DNA from: Symbiodinium natans
Taxonomy: Eukaryota; Sar; Dinophyceae; Suessiales; Symbiodiniaceae
Direction: 5' to 3'
NCBI GenBank assembly: GCA_905221605.1
Contig: CAJNDS010000691.1
Span: 431,197 to 495,196, forward strand
Length of the DNA stretch: 64,000 nucleotides
Part shown: positions 28,620 through 38,649 of the stretch, one piece after another
How the letters are laid out: each line of letters opens with the position of its first letter
Position numbering within the stretch: position 1 is the stretch's first letter
Program-made: the position numbers and the translations under genes
Notes under the pieces: model-generated
The model's input: the letters and a program-made list of their open reading frames with translations, nothing else
Databases searched by the model: none
Told to the model about the DNA's origin: nothing

Positions 28620-29264
28620 TCCGCGACCGGGTCCCCGGAAAGGATTCGACATATGTTGGGCTTGGACCTATGCCATATTCGAGATTCCCATGCATGTGTG
28701 CAAGGGGACCCTGCCGGAAGTCTGCAACGTGAGTCATGAGACTGGGTCATGAGACTCGGATGTTAGGACCCAGAGTAGGCCCATATTATTATTTTTCTTA
28801 GGGTTTAGGCTCCCTTATAAAACACCTTTGAACCAAAAGGAGTACCCTTTTTCTTTCTGGGCTTACTCTTGGGTCTAGCATGGGAGGCGAAGCACGCGGC
28901 GCAGGTTCACAGGTGTTTGGTTTGAAGATGTAGGGGGATCTGCAGGCCCATGGGGGCATTCCGCGAGGTGTGAACCTGTGACGATCCCATGATCATTTCC
29001 GGGGGTGGCCAGTGATGGAACCAGTTCGGGTTGAGCGTTGAACTCTACCGAAGTTGCCACAACCCTGAGAGTATAGGGATTAGGTTACCTTCCCAATCAC
29101 TCCAGACTAGGAGCGGGGAGCTCGTCGACGTAGACCGTGGTTCTTTCTCTGGCAAGGTACTTGGCGCCCCAAATTCCTTTTCCACGGCTGCATGCGCGTG
29201 CAGGTATTATTCGTTGTCGCACCATTGCTGGCATGCTACTCCTGACGTTAGGCTGAAAAGCTGA
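28620..29264 (+). repeat. Diverged duplicated segment, copy 2, with a 77-codon open frame
   Basis: Partner of 27729-28110, enlarged by a family G element at 28767-28877. From 29031 a + frame stays open to 29264 (ELYRSCHNPESIGIRLPSQS and onward to HATPDVRLKS). It may be exonic. Confidence 0.55.
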
Positions 29265-29414
29265 TACCCAAACCCGATTTGCGAAACCCTGAGCCCTATA
29301 AACCCAATTCCCTAAACCGCCGAAGCTTAATGCTGAACCCTGAACCCTAAACCCTAAACCCTAAACCATAAACCCTAAACCCTAAACCCTAAACCCCTGC
29401 ACCGCAAACCGGCT

Positions 29415-30199
29415 GATCTGGCAACTTGCACACCTCGTCATGAAGGCGCTGGTCTGGCTGTCTTGCTCAGTGGCGCAGCCAAACGTTTTGAACACAGTAC
29501 ATCCTGCACAACTACCTGGAGTCTCCAATGAAGTCCCTTTTTGGGTTAGTTATGAGGGATTCGAGTATACTACCCCAAATAGGCCGCGGTGGTGTTGTCT
29601 TCAGGGCCCAAACCTGCGGTATTTAGGGTTTAGGGTTTAAACCCTAAACCCTAAACCTTAAACCCTAAACCCCAAAACCCTAAACCTGAAGCCCTAAGCC
29701 CTAAACCCTAAGCCCTAAACCCGGTTCTTTCTTGGACCCAAGGCTGCCACAGGATCCACAGCTGGTTTGGGGCATGTTGCGCTCGCAGGGTTCATGTTTG
29801 AGATTGCACGGGGTTGGATTAGGGATTGGATAGGGTTTAGGGTTTAGGGTTTAGGGTTTAGGGTTTAGGGTTTAGGGTTTAGGGTTGGTTTAGGGTTTAG
29901 GGTTTAGGGTTTAGGGTTTAGGGTTTAGAGTTTAGGGTTTAGGGTTTAGGGCTGTGGCTGACACAGTTGCTCCGCCTACCCTGAACATTACCCTGAATCC
30001 TGGACCCAAACCCTACCCTACACCCGGATTGGCGTGTTGCTGCCCGTACCACATGCGACTCATGCTGCAGGAAAAGGCAACATTTCTTGAGGGTCTCCGC
30101 TTATCGGGGTTTTTGGATTCGGAAATAATGCCGGTGCTGTCCCCCCCCATGTTGCGAAGTGCCCACTTGGCCAACTTGGCCACCAGTTGTGAACGTTGA
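29415..30199 (+). CDS. Exon series, product unknown
   Basis: 29415-29512 reads LAHLVMKALVWLSCSVAQPN and abuts a family A element at 29514. 29729-29822 reads LGPKAATGSTAGLGHVALAG then FMFEIARGW, a possible membrane helix. 29954-30199 is open from a Pro-rich start (PTLNITLNPGPKPYPTPG) through PYHMRLMLQEKATFLEGLRL to TGA. The helix is faintly like a light-harvesting helix but lacks the usual Glu/Asn/Arg signature, so I do not name it. Confidence 0.4.
29514..29583. mobile_element. Family A element, left part
   Basis: ACCTGGAGTCTCCAATGAAGTCCC to TAGTATACTACCCCAAATAGG; the right arm is lost. Confidence 0.65.
29830..29952. repeat. Interstitial TTTAGGG tract
   Basis: About 17 heptamers with one GGTTTAGGG junction. 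Confidence 0.9.
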
Positions 30200-30253
30200 G
30201 CATGTGTAGAGGCTCCTTCTCATAGGCTTTCACTAAGGTCAACTTGCTTTTTT

Positions 30254-30341
30254 ACCCGGAGTCTGGTCCCTTTTTGGGTTAGTTCTGAGGGATTCTAGTA
30301 TACTACCCCAAAATGGTACTACATAGGAGCCTCTATGTAAC
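30254..30341. mobile_element. Family A hairpin element
   Basis: ACCCGGAGTCTGGTCCC to GGTACTACATAGGAGCCTCTATGTAA, with the shared GATTCTAGTATACTACCCC core. Confidence 0.75.
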
Positions 30342-30360
30342 CTATGTTTACGTTGTTCCA

Positions 30361-31515
30361 GAAGTAAGCCTGTCTACCACATGAAGCAGAAGGTTTCTTG
30401 GCAGGTTATCCTGCAAGCCTCTATATTGAAGTAGAGTTCATATTGCTGTATTTGGTGAATTTATATAAGGCTCCTTTCTAATTTTGGTGAGTGTATATAT
30501 ATATATATATGGGGTGCCTTTTTGGGGATACAAGGAATTTCAACCCCAAACCCTAAACTCTAAACCTGACAAGGAGGATATAAGCCCTTTTTCACATCCG
30601 CCTGCGATGTTTGCACGGGTGTACCTTCCGCAATGGTTTGCAAGAACCCCGTGAAGGGCGTAGCCGCGCTTGAAAGCCCCCGAGACCCTTCATCTGTGAG
30701 CCCCGCCATGTTCTTCTGGGGCTTTGGGGGTTTATAGGGTTTTGGGATATTTCCCCTAAACCCTAAACCCGAAACCCTAAACCCTATAAACCCTCCCTAA
30801 ACCCTAAACCCTAAACTCTAAACCCTAAATTTAAACCCTAAACCCTAAACCCTAACCCCCCCCCCCCCCCCCCGCAAATGTCTCCCGGGCATTTTGCTAA
30901 GGCGTGGTCTCGTAGAGAGGACTGGGACAAAGCTACTGCAGAGCCTGGGCTTATTGAGGTTTGGGGGTTTGGGCTGTAGGGTTTGGGGTTTAGGGTTTAG
31001 GGTTTAGGATTTAGGGTTTAGGGGAACCCTAAGCCCGAAGCCCTAAATTTAAATGCTGAACCAAAAAAACCTCAAGCTTAGCAGGAGAAGGAAAGGCCCC
31101 AGGAATCAAGGCATGCTTTCGTAGGGTAGAGATAAACCCTAACTAAACCCTAAACCCTAAACCCTAAACCCTAAACCCTAAACCTCTTTGGGATGCCAAT
31201 TTCTTTAGGTTCAGAATCTCTTGTAAACCGAATTAGAGCCAAAGAACGCTGCCACACCTTCCCTTTAAACCCTAAACCCTAAACCCTAAACCCTAAACCC
31301 TAAACCCTAAACCCTTTTCTTCTAGCTCACGGGGGGCACCGAGCCCTCGGTAGGCCAAGTGCTCCAGATCCCGAGGCATATTTCGGGTTTAGGGTTTTTA
31401 GGGTTTGGGTTTTCGAGGATCCTACGACACTTGCCTCTGCAAAATGGAGCTTCAACGTGAGGGCTATTTATTGAAGCAATGCCGAAGTTCTGAAGCTTTT
31501 GGGACGACCTGGAAG
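30361..31515 (+). CDS. Exon series, product unknown
   Basis: Exons with GT, GC or heptamer donors are 30361-30415 (KPVYHMKQKVSWQVILQ, GC donor), 30592-30725 (CTGVPSAMVCKNPVKGVAAL), 30875-30958 (MSPGHFAKAWSRREDWDKAT, before GTTTGG), about 31079-31123, 31209-31267 (ESLVNRIRAKERCHTFP), 31326-31388 (RALGRPSAPDPEAYF) and 31417-31515 (YDTCLCKMELQREGYLLKQC). No family recognised. An element H copy occupies 30423-30543. Confidence 0.45.
30423..30543. mobile_element. Family H element, copy 2
   Basis: TATTGCTGTATTTGGTGAATTTATATAAGGCTCC, TTGGTGAGTGTATATAT and GGGGTGCCTTTTTGGGGATACAAG match the copy at 4204-4331. Confidence 0.65.
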
Positions 31516-31679
31516 AGAGAGAGAGAGAGAGATATATATGTATATATATGTGGCTCCAAGGGTGAACCCGGCCCCTGCGTTTTGGCACTTTTACTCTGTA
31601 TGAGGTACGCGACGTCGCGTCCGACGTGCATGTCGACACGCTCCAGGGGCGATGTTTCAGTGTTGGGGTGCTGTACACA

Positions 31680-31935
31680 AAAAAACCAAAAAACCAAAAC
31701 CACAAAAACCCAAAAAAACAAAACCAAAAAAATCAAAAACAAAAAACCAAAACCAACAAACCAAAACCAAAAAACACAAAAAACACATTTTTTTCCGGAA
31801 GTCTCCCTCTAAGAGTTCCTAGGAAATGGCTTTTGTTGTTGTTTGTTTGTTGTTTGTTTTTGTTTTTTTGTTTTTTTTTTTTTGTTTTTTTGGTTTTGGT
31901 TTTTTTGGTTTTTCAAGTTTTGGTTTTTTGAGCAG
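31680..31935. repeat. (CCAAAA)n facing (TTTTGG)n, long imperfect inverted repeat
   Basis: About 110 bp of AACCAAAA-type sequence followed, after a 35-bp gap, by about 110 bp of TTTGTTTTTTGG-type sequence. The arms could pair into a long stem. It ends just upstream of the mobile-element ORF at 31946. Confidence 0.7.
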
Positions 31936-31945
31936 CGTGTGATGC

Positions 31946-33290
31946 ATGAAGCTGTTTGCTGTCAAAGGCCAACCTCCTCTCCGAATTGACTGGGGTTCCC
32001 AAACACGACTGGCATTGATGGGTCTCAACTACATGTTGGACAAAATGGGTGGGAAGCAACTCCGTCACTGGGTCATCAAGCCTAAGCATGAGAAGAAAAT
32101 CACTGTGGACCAGCAGGCGCGGGAGGAAGGGTACAAGTTCATCAGAGAGTTTGGTCCTCGCTCAAACAACAGAAACCAGTTTATGGAGTGGACTGATGAG
32201 CAGATCCATCTGGCTGGTGGTAAGCTTGAGGGCTGGCCTGAGGGGAAGGTGAAAGAGGCTCTTCACAACTACATGAAGGGTCGTCAAAACGCCAAGACAT
32301 TGGAGTACTGGCCCTTTACCTTCAAGTCTTTCGTCCCTTGGTTCTTTAACAAGGTGCTTGTGAAAATGCTGCCCACCATGCGACAGCACGCCATAACTTG
32401 GATTGGCCGGACTCGAACTGGCAAATCCTTGGGATCTAAAACTGTGCTGTTCATGCAATCGAAGTATGAGATAGAGGCAGCTGAGCGCACGGACCTCATT
32501 CCCTCCATTGTGACGGCGAAACATCTCGATTTCTTCAAATCGGAGCCGCTCACGAAGTACAAGCCTGGAGTCTTCGATGACGGGATGCTTCAGCGCATGG
32601 ACTCCTCATTCTTGAAGGCATTCCTGAACCCCTCTGCGTCTTGGCTTCTGTATTCATACTTGCATGCTTCTGCTGACACAAACCTAATCTGCAAAATCCA
32701 ATCCCGCACGATGCAACGCATCTCCTTCCTGCCAGGAAGAGGATGCCACGGTCTGTGCACGCTACTGTTCTGCACAATTTGATCAAGGATCTGGACGGCA
32801 TGCTTGCAGCAATCCCTGTGACCGTAGGATTGACGACGAGATGTTTGCTAGTATGCGAAAGAACAACTTGTGGAGGATTCCCTACGACAAGTTTCTACAG
32901 CTCATCCAGCCATCTTTCTGTGCAGTTGAAGATCCGGAGGACATGGGGGCAATCATGGCACGCACTCACCTCATTGTCATCACAGATCATGGCCTGTACT
33001 TCCGCGTAGCGAACACAAGCAAGGACCCTGTGGACTTCATCCGTTGGGAGGAGAATACGCCCAAGGATTTGATGTCTTCCTCACAAACCTGGGTTTTCAA
33101 GCAATACAAAATGAACCCCGACAAGCATCAACTTCCGCCTTCTTGCCATGAAGATTGTCTGTGGTCCCAAGAAGTTCTTCGACGGCTTCTTCACGGTGAG
33201 TCAATTCCGACTTCATGTACCATTCGCACTCCACGTGGGCGCTTTGGTGATGCTGCGTCCGAATCCAAGCTGGGACTTATGTGCATATAA
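31946..33290 (+). pseudogene. Frameshifted P-loop NTPase (Rep/superfamily 3 helicase-like) of a mobile element
   Basis: The first open frame (31946-32782, 278 codons) holds WIGRTRTGKS, a Walker A P-loop, near residue 155. VFDDGMLQR, about 65 residues later, could be Walker B. The frame changes near 32735; the continuation (open 32688-33290) includes TVCARYCSAQFDQ and LIVITDHGLYFRV. A second change near 33126 puts coding-like sequence into a third frame that runs to the MITE at 33286. Both changes are consistent with a single extra base, so this copy looks inactive unless frameshifting or splicing repairs it. The layout suggests a rolling-circle-type Rep helicase or a transposon ATPase, but I see no HUH endonuclease motif. 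Codon texture is smoother than in the surrounding host exons and no introns are evident. Confidence 0.55.
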
Positions 33291-33374
33291 TCCCTTCCCC
33301 CTAATACTAAACCCCCCCCCCCCCTAATTCTGAAATTCGTCTGGGCCCGAAAAATATTTAAAATTAGGGGGGGT
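33286..33374. mobile_element. MITE, left copy lacking its right end
   Basis: Begins TATAATCCCTTCCCCCTAATACTA, then a C run, CTAATTCTG, and AAATATTTAAAATTAGGGGGGG. The 24-bp end is a perfect inverted repeat of 35885-35908. It interrupts the open frame of the P-loop gene. Confidence 0.75.
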
Positions 33375-33635
33375 CTAAATCCTAAAACCTGAATTCCGAA
33401 ACCTAATAAAACCCCAAAGCCGAAGACGAGACAGTCGCAGCCCTTTTTTGGCAGAGATTCCGATCCAGTCAGCCCTTGAGCTTCCTGAGGCAGCCAAGGC
33501 CGGCTGAGGGCGATAGGTCCCCGCAGCAGCAAAATAATTAATTAACCTGCAGCCTGCGAGGCAGAGCGATGGCCGAGCGAAACCAGCCAGCCACGAACAA
33601 CGAGGCCCTTGTCATGAACTAGTTTCTTTTTTTGA

Positions 33636-35408
33636 ATAAACACAAGTCCGCCTTGGAGGGGCCTGCTCCTGCAGCTGCGAGACAGGCCAGGTTCTGCTGC
33701 AGGAAGCACCAGGCATGACAGAGTTTCCTGTCAGGCAGACATAGAGATTGTGGCTCTGAGGGGCGGTTTCGTGCTGCACAAGCCCAGAGACATGGTGTTG
33801 GGCTGCATGAAGTGCAGACAGCACGACCATGGCTGCGTCCATTGCAGGGAGAGAGCAGGCTTGCATCTAGTTGGCCGTGTCTGGCAGCTGCCACCGCCTT
33901 GACAGTCAGGTAGGAAGATGTGACGTTGAGGCAAGACAGCCTTTTCCAAAGGGTTTGTGGAAACTCAGCTCGAAGCCGAGAGAGGAGAAAGAAAGAGGGA
34001 GCTGTAAAGAAAGAGGCAGTGGCACTTGCAGCACTACTTGAAGGTTCATGGTACTTACTAACCAATTATAACTGTACTTAGAACCCTACTTCTAATACCC
34101 CTAAAGGGCCTTATTAATTGGTTAGCAAGTGCCATGAACCTTCAAGTAGCAGTGACATCTTTGAGCACTCGCCCGTCTCCTCTCGTCGGATCCGGCATGG
34201 CAGGAGTCTTGAACAAAAACTCGTCCTTGTTCGCAGCATCTCAGCAAAGACAGGCACATACAGCAGCAGAGGCAGAACAGGTCATGCAGGCCGTGGCCTA
34301 GAGGCCAGACCAAGCCCTCCTCAAGCCCTAATATAAACTCACTGAACCTAGACCCTACACCCTTCCGAAACAAACAGCCTGGCCTTGTAAGCCCTCCGAG
34401 AGACTGCAGCCAGTCAGACCTGGTGCTTTCTTGGAGGCCAGAGATTTCATGCCATGGCATACCGAATCAGCAGACCATGCAACACATGCGAGGCAGCTCA
34501 GGAAGCTGTCGGCTCCGTCCTGCGAGCGTTTCAGCAGGAAAGTCATGCACCTCACAGCCCTCAGCTCAGACCCGGCCTCCGGGGGGGTGGCCATGTCCTC
34601 TGCCCGCAACACCCCCCCCCCCCCCCCAAATAAAAAAAAAAATCTGGCAGGAAGTGGGAGCAGGCAGCCAGACAGCCCGGCCCTAATTAACCCCTTAACC
34701 CTAAACCCCAAACCCTATTCAACCCTAAACCCTAAACCGCCCGGCAGGCAGACAGCCCAGTCGTGCAGCTGCTGCAACAGATGGCCAGCCAGACAGCGCA
34801 GCTCCAGGCAGCCCTAAAACCCTAAACCCTCAGCCCTAGACCCTAAACCCTGGCCAGGAGACTGTGGACAGCCAGACAGGCATCCTGCAAGGCATGCAGG
34901 CAAGGGCCGGCAAGGGTTTAGGGGTTGAGGGGGTTTAGGGTTGAGTTCGGGTTTATCGTGCAGGAGGAGTTGGGCATCATCGCGAAGAAAGCCACGTGTG
35001 CCGAAAGACGCCAGGACAGACAACCCTAAACCCTAAACCCTAAACCCTAAGCCCTAAGCCCTAAACCTAAACCCAAGATAAACCCTGACCGCAGGATGCC
35101 TGGATGAGCTTCGCCGACGACACTGCACGGCACGTGGAGCAGGTCCAAAGGGTTTAGGGTTTAGGGTTTAGGGCTTAGGGTTTAGGGTTTAGACCCTACA
35201 CCCTTACCCCCTTACCCTACCCCCCTAAACCCTAAACCCTGAACCCCAAACCCTAAACCCCAAACCCTGGCCAGGCAGACAGCCAGAGTGAGAGACAGGC
35301 AGTCAGACTTGCCGCTTTTGTCCAGAAAGCCAGGCAGGCAGGGCCACCCTTTAGCTGGTGATGTGCTTTTCGACCTAAAAAAGCCAGACAGACAGACTTC
35401 CCTGCCTT
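33636..35408 (+). CDS. Host-like exons trapped between two MITE interiors
   Basis: Between the MITE copies lie exon-like pieces. 33636-33902 is open and ends at TGA, with VLGCMKCRQHDHGCVHCRER, a C-x2-C plus C-x2-C pattern that could bind zinc. About 33955-34035 reads RERRKKEGAVKKEAVALAAL. 34148-34302 has QQRQAHTAAEAEQVMQAV. 34738-34813 reads VVQLLQQMASQTAQLQAAL. 34852-34915 has SQTGILQGMQA. 34964-35021 reads EELGIIAKKATCAERRQD. 35092-35150 reads DAWMSFADDTARHVEQVQ. 35268-35345 reads SERQAVRLAAFVQKARQAG. A last piece ends at TAA, 35408. Many are Gln/Ala-rich and coiled-coil-like. Heptamers and a family E hairpin separate them, as in normal genes here. Possibly a captured gene or gene fragment. 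Confidence 0.4.
34036..34147. mobile_element. Family E hairpin, best-preserved copy
   Basis: Ends ACTTGAAGGTTCATGG and CCATGAACCTTCAAGT are perfect inverted repeats. Inside, TACTAACCAATTATAA pairs imperfectly with TTATTAATTGGTTAGCA. Confidence 0.8.
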
Positions 35409-35530
35409 AATTAACACCCTTAACTAGCCCTTGGCCCGAGTCCCTGAACCTCTAAGCCAGACAGCCAGGCAGGGAAGCTCTGTCGGCAGATCGTATAAGC
35501 AGTGAGGTAGGCTGTGGAGAGCCAGGCTCA

Positions 35531-35605
35531 CAGTGAGCTTACAGACAGCTCACAGACAGGTCACAGAGAGCTCGCAGACAGCTCACAGAGAGCTCGCTGA
35601 GCGAA
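35531..35605. repeat. AGCTCACAGACAG tandem repeat
   Basis: About five 16-20-bp units of (A/G)GCTCACAGACAG/AGAG. The related CAGACAG and CAGCCAGACAG words pepper 34660-35480. Confidence 0.8.
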
Positions 35606-35789
35606 ATAAGTGGGAGGGAGGGAGGGAACCCCAAACCTAAACCCTCAACCCTAAACCCTGAACCCTAAACCCTCACCCTAAACCCTAAATCCTGAACCCT
35701 GAACCCTGAAACCCTAAAACCCTAAACCCTGAACCCTAAACCCTGAAACCCTAATGGCTCAACTCAAGAACTCAAGGGCGATGGCCCTC

Positions 35790-35908
35790 AACCCCCCCCC
35801 CCCCCTAATTCTCAAACAGGTTTAGTATTGGGCTGGGTGCCGGGGGGGTCCGGGGAAAATAATATTTAAAATTAGGGGGGGTTGTAGTATTAGGGGGAAG
35901 GGATTATA
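35790..35908. mobile_element. MITE, right copy lacking its left end
   Basis: A C run, CTAATTCTC, then GGGGAAAATAATATTTAAAATTAGGGGGGG and the end TAGTATTAGGGGGAAGGGATTATA. The interior repeats the left copy in the same orientation. Confidence 0.75.
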
Positions 35909-35924
35909 AAGGACCGCTGGGTAA

Positions 35925-36332
35925 CCATTCAGTCTTAACGTAGTCGCATCTGTAAGGTCTACACATGACGTTCATGCACATCTGCTTCCTGAACCGGACC
36001 TTCGCGTCAAGGTCAAGAAGGAAAAGGTTGATGCAGCTTTTCGTTCCCTCAAAGGTCAGGCAGTTACAGATACCATCGACCTGGACTCGCCGTCTCCCAA
36101 GAAGGCCACCGCATCCTCGTCCACTTCAGTCATGCCGTCGTCAAAGCGTGCCAAACTCGCCGATGCTGTCAGCGTAGCAGCACCGTCCAATCCTGCTTTC
36201 CCTAGTCTTGCTCATGATGCTGACACAGACGACGATGATGTCATGCCACAAGTTAGTCACGTCCCAGACGATATGGAGCAGGAACTCGAGCGGATGATGG
36301 ACGAGGCCGACACCATGGATATTGCCGAGTGA
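35925..36332 (+). CDS. Charged C-terminal protein segment of the mobile element
   Basis: One open frame of 135 codons up to TGA. It contains LRVKVKKEKVDAAF, DSPSPKKATASSSTS, SSKRAKLA and the acidic tract DADTDDDDVM, ending EQELERMMDEADTMDIAE. Basic patches followed by an acidic tail suggest a nuclear or DNA-associated role (inference). It may be the tail of the P-loop protein separated by the 2.6-kb insertion, or a separate gene. Confidence 0.5.
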   Translation, partial: PFSLNVVASVRSTHDVHAHLLPEPDLRVKVKKEKVDAAFRSLKGQAVTDTIDLDSPSPKKATASSSTSVMPSSKRAKLADAVSVAAPSNPAFPSLAHDADTDDDDVMPQVSHVPDDMEQELERMMDEADTMDIAE

Positions 36333-36575
36333 GTGTGTGAATACCGGCGTGGGCGCACAACAGTTTTGTACAAAACATGGTCTCACGCATAGCCCGGCTT
36401 TGTCGTACGTCAGTCCAGCATCTTGTATGAGTACCGGCATGAGCCGCAGCAGTTTTGCACAAAATATGGTCTCACGCATAGCCCGTCTTTGTCGTATATC
36501 AGTCCAGCATCTATATGGTACCCATGTCACTCGATGCTCATGATGTTCACCTGACTTCTCGATGTTATTGTATAA

Positions 36576-37923
36576 GTGGCTCGAGATATTATAGTTATTT
36601 CTTTGTTTGCAATGGCATGCTATGCAGATTGGAGTGCCTTCCGAGCCGCGGTTTCGTCTGCAGACCTTCTCAACAGGACCCAATTCTCTGACATCGTGAA
36701 GTACAGTCGTGTTCGTGATACTGGTGGCCTCCCGGATACCTTGGGTACGCGAGCATTGCTCGCAGCACAGGCTTTGCATCTCGTGCCTCCTGAGCGTGTT
36801 TGTCCGGGTTGTCAGACGCCTTACCAACTACGCTTCAAGAGCTCACGATATCGTTGGATTGGAGCTCGGTGTGAAACCCAAGGCTGTCTAGAGTGTCTAG
36901 ACCAGCAGCCTGAGGCTAGCTCAATTGGATTCCTTTCGAACGTGACGCAACACATGTGGATGCCTAAATTGGAAACTTTCATGATGTGGATATATGAATA
37001 TCCTCGACAGCAAATTCTTCGCGAGTTGCATCCCACTGACCACAAGCGAATCGATGCTTGGACCCAATCCTTCCAGCAGACATTTGAGTGCATGGTACCA
37101 ACTACAACTCAACCAGGGGTTCGACGGTCCACTTTTCCAACGTCTTTATACTGCATCTTCCAAGCGGTCTAGCCGTACAGTTACGAAGAAGCCTGCTTCA
37201 AAGGCCTACAAACGACCATCAGCATCTTCGAGCAAGACTACATTGAAGCGACCTTCGGCATCTTCAGCTAATGAGAAACGACCAAGTGTGAGAAAAACAC
37301 ATATCAAGTTTGCAGGAAAGGCTCGTATTTTCATCACTGATGAGACGCACTTGAACAAACGCAAACGAAATGCTCTCTCTCGCACTGGTCGCCCGCAGCG
37401 AGATCAAGTATGGCTTTGGGGGGCCGTGCTACATGAACACATCAAGACCCATTTCATCTTCAGGATCTTGGACCATCCTGATGATGCGTTGGACGGCAAA
37501 CCCCGTGGCCACAAGGAGATGCTTAAAAACATCCAGACATTAGGATTGAGGCGAGGAGATATCTTTGTCTCCGACAAGTGGAAGGCCACGGTCTCGGCAT
37601 TCAACTCTTACAAGAACATGAACAATTTCTCCGAAGCGGATGTTCGCCATGAGATAGTCAACCACAGTCAGGGAGAGATTACCAATTCCAGTGGCTTCTC
37701 TACAAACGCCATCGAGTGCAAGTGGTCCGTAATTGAGCGTTGGATCCGTCGGCGAATGTCCGGGATCTTACCGTCTCATTCAGATCGCCAAAAATGGCGT
37801 CTGCTCATAGATGAGTACCAGGCACGCAGCTTGCTCACAGCGAACGGCCAACACTCTTTTGATCACGGTAACCTCATCACAGTACGCGTGTGCGATGTCG
37901 TACGTCTTTTCCAAGTTGCCTGA
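36576..37923 (+). CDS. IS1595/Merlin-type DDE transposase, with one frame change
   Basis: The N-terminal frame (36576-37172) has VCPGCQTPYQLRFKSS and RCETQGC, a zinc-ribbon arrangement. The C-terminal frame (36994-37923) has a basic Ser/Lys linker and then ITDETHLNKRKRNALSRTG, GDIFVSDKWKATV, HEIVNHSQGE and STNAIECKWSVIERWIRR. These fit the ISXO2-like DDE core of the bacterial IS1595 group and eukaryotic Merlin: Asp in TDET, Asp in SDKW, the VNHS motif, and TN-IE-W with the Glu. The frames overlap and must switch near 37090, so the copy is either broken by one indel or uses frameshifting. The exact start is uncertain; a splice-like TATGCAG precedes ATTGGAGTGCC at 36630. Confidence 0.75.
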
Positions 37924-38142
37924 CAGTATCGCTTGCTTCGTCGAACACCATCTCGTGCTTTAGCTGCTTGAAAGAAATGCTTTGCAGCTGCCATCTTTTG
38001 CCATCACCTTGGATATGCATTGTACGCAAACCTGCATGCGCTTGTCTTTGTCCGCAGCTATGAACACATCCAAACGAGTGATTTCGTTTCGTGTATTTAC
38101 ATAAAGTGCCAAAACGCAGGGGCCGGGTTCACCCCTGGAACC

Positions 38143-38143
<1 letters not shown>

Positions 38144-38172
<29 letters not shown>
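38144..38172. repeat. (AT)n run
   Basis: Pure AT dinucleotides, placed between the transposase 3' flank and a heptamer tract. They may mark the end of the element-derived block. Confidence 0.8.
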
Positions 38173-38173
<1 letters not shown>

Positions 38174-38178
38174 GTCTA

Positions 38179-38285
38179 TAACCCTAAACCCTAAGCCCTA
38201 AACCCTAAACCCTAAACCCTAAACCCTAACCCTAAACCCTAAATCCTAAACCCTAAACCCTAAACCCTCAACCCTAAACCCTAAG
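38179..38285. repeat. Interstitial CCCTAAA tract
   Basis: About 14 heptamers with CCCTAAG and CCCTCAA variants. Confidence 0.9.
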
Positions 38286-38649
38286 CGCGTCAAAGGGCAG
38301 CGCAAGCCGCACTTCTGAATCGCCTTGCGCAAGGTTGCGCAAGGAATGCTTCCCAACAGTGGACCTAGCATCGTATAGCAGTTTTAGGGTTTAGGGTTTA
38401 GGGTTTAGGGATTCCCTTTTTAGCCCAGCGGTACCCTGTTCCCTTTTTTGGGGGTTCAAGGTTCCCTTATAAAGTAACCAACCCAAAAAAAGGGTGCCCT
38501 CATTATAATATGGTCACTGGGCTACTCGGAGTATTTGCCGATATTATTCCCTCATGGCCCCTTTGATAATTGCACGATAATAACATCCCAAAGCCCGATT
38601 ACAATTCTGAAGGCCCCTAAACCCTAAACTCGAAACCCTATTCCAATTC

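Noticed and set aside
29729-29822. Light-harvesting (chlorophyll-binding) helix
   Set aside because: GHVALAGFMFEI is suggestive, but the Glu/Asn/Arg ligand signature is missing.
36141-36827. 228-codon minus-strand ORF
   Set aside because: Antisense to the acidic/basic segment and the transposase start; repetitive His/Arg/Cys composition and no family signature.
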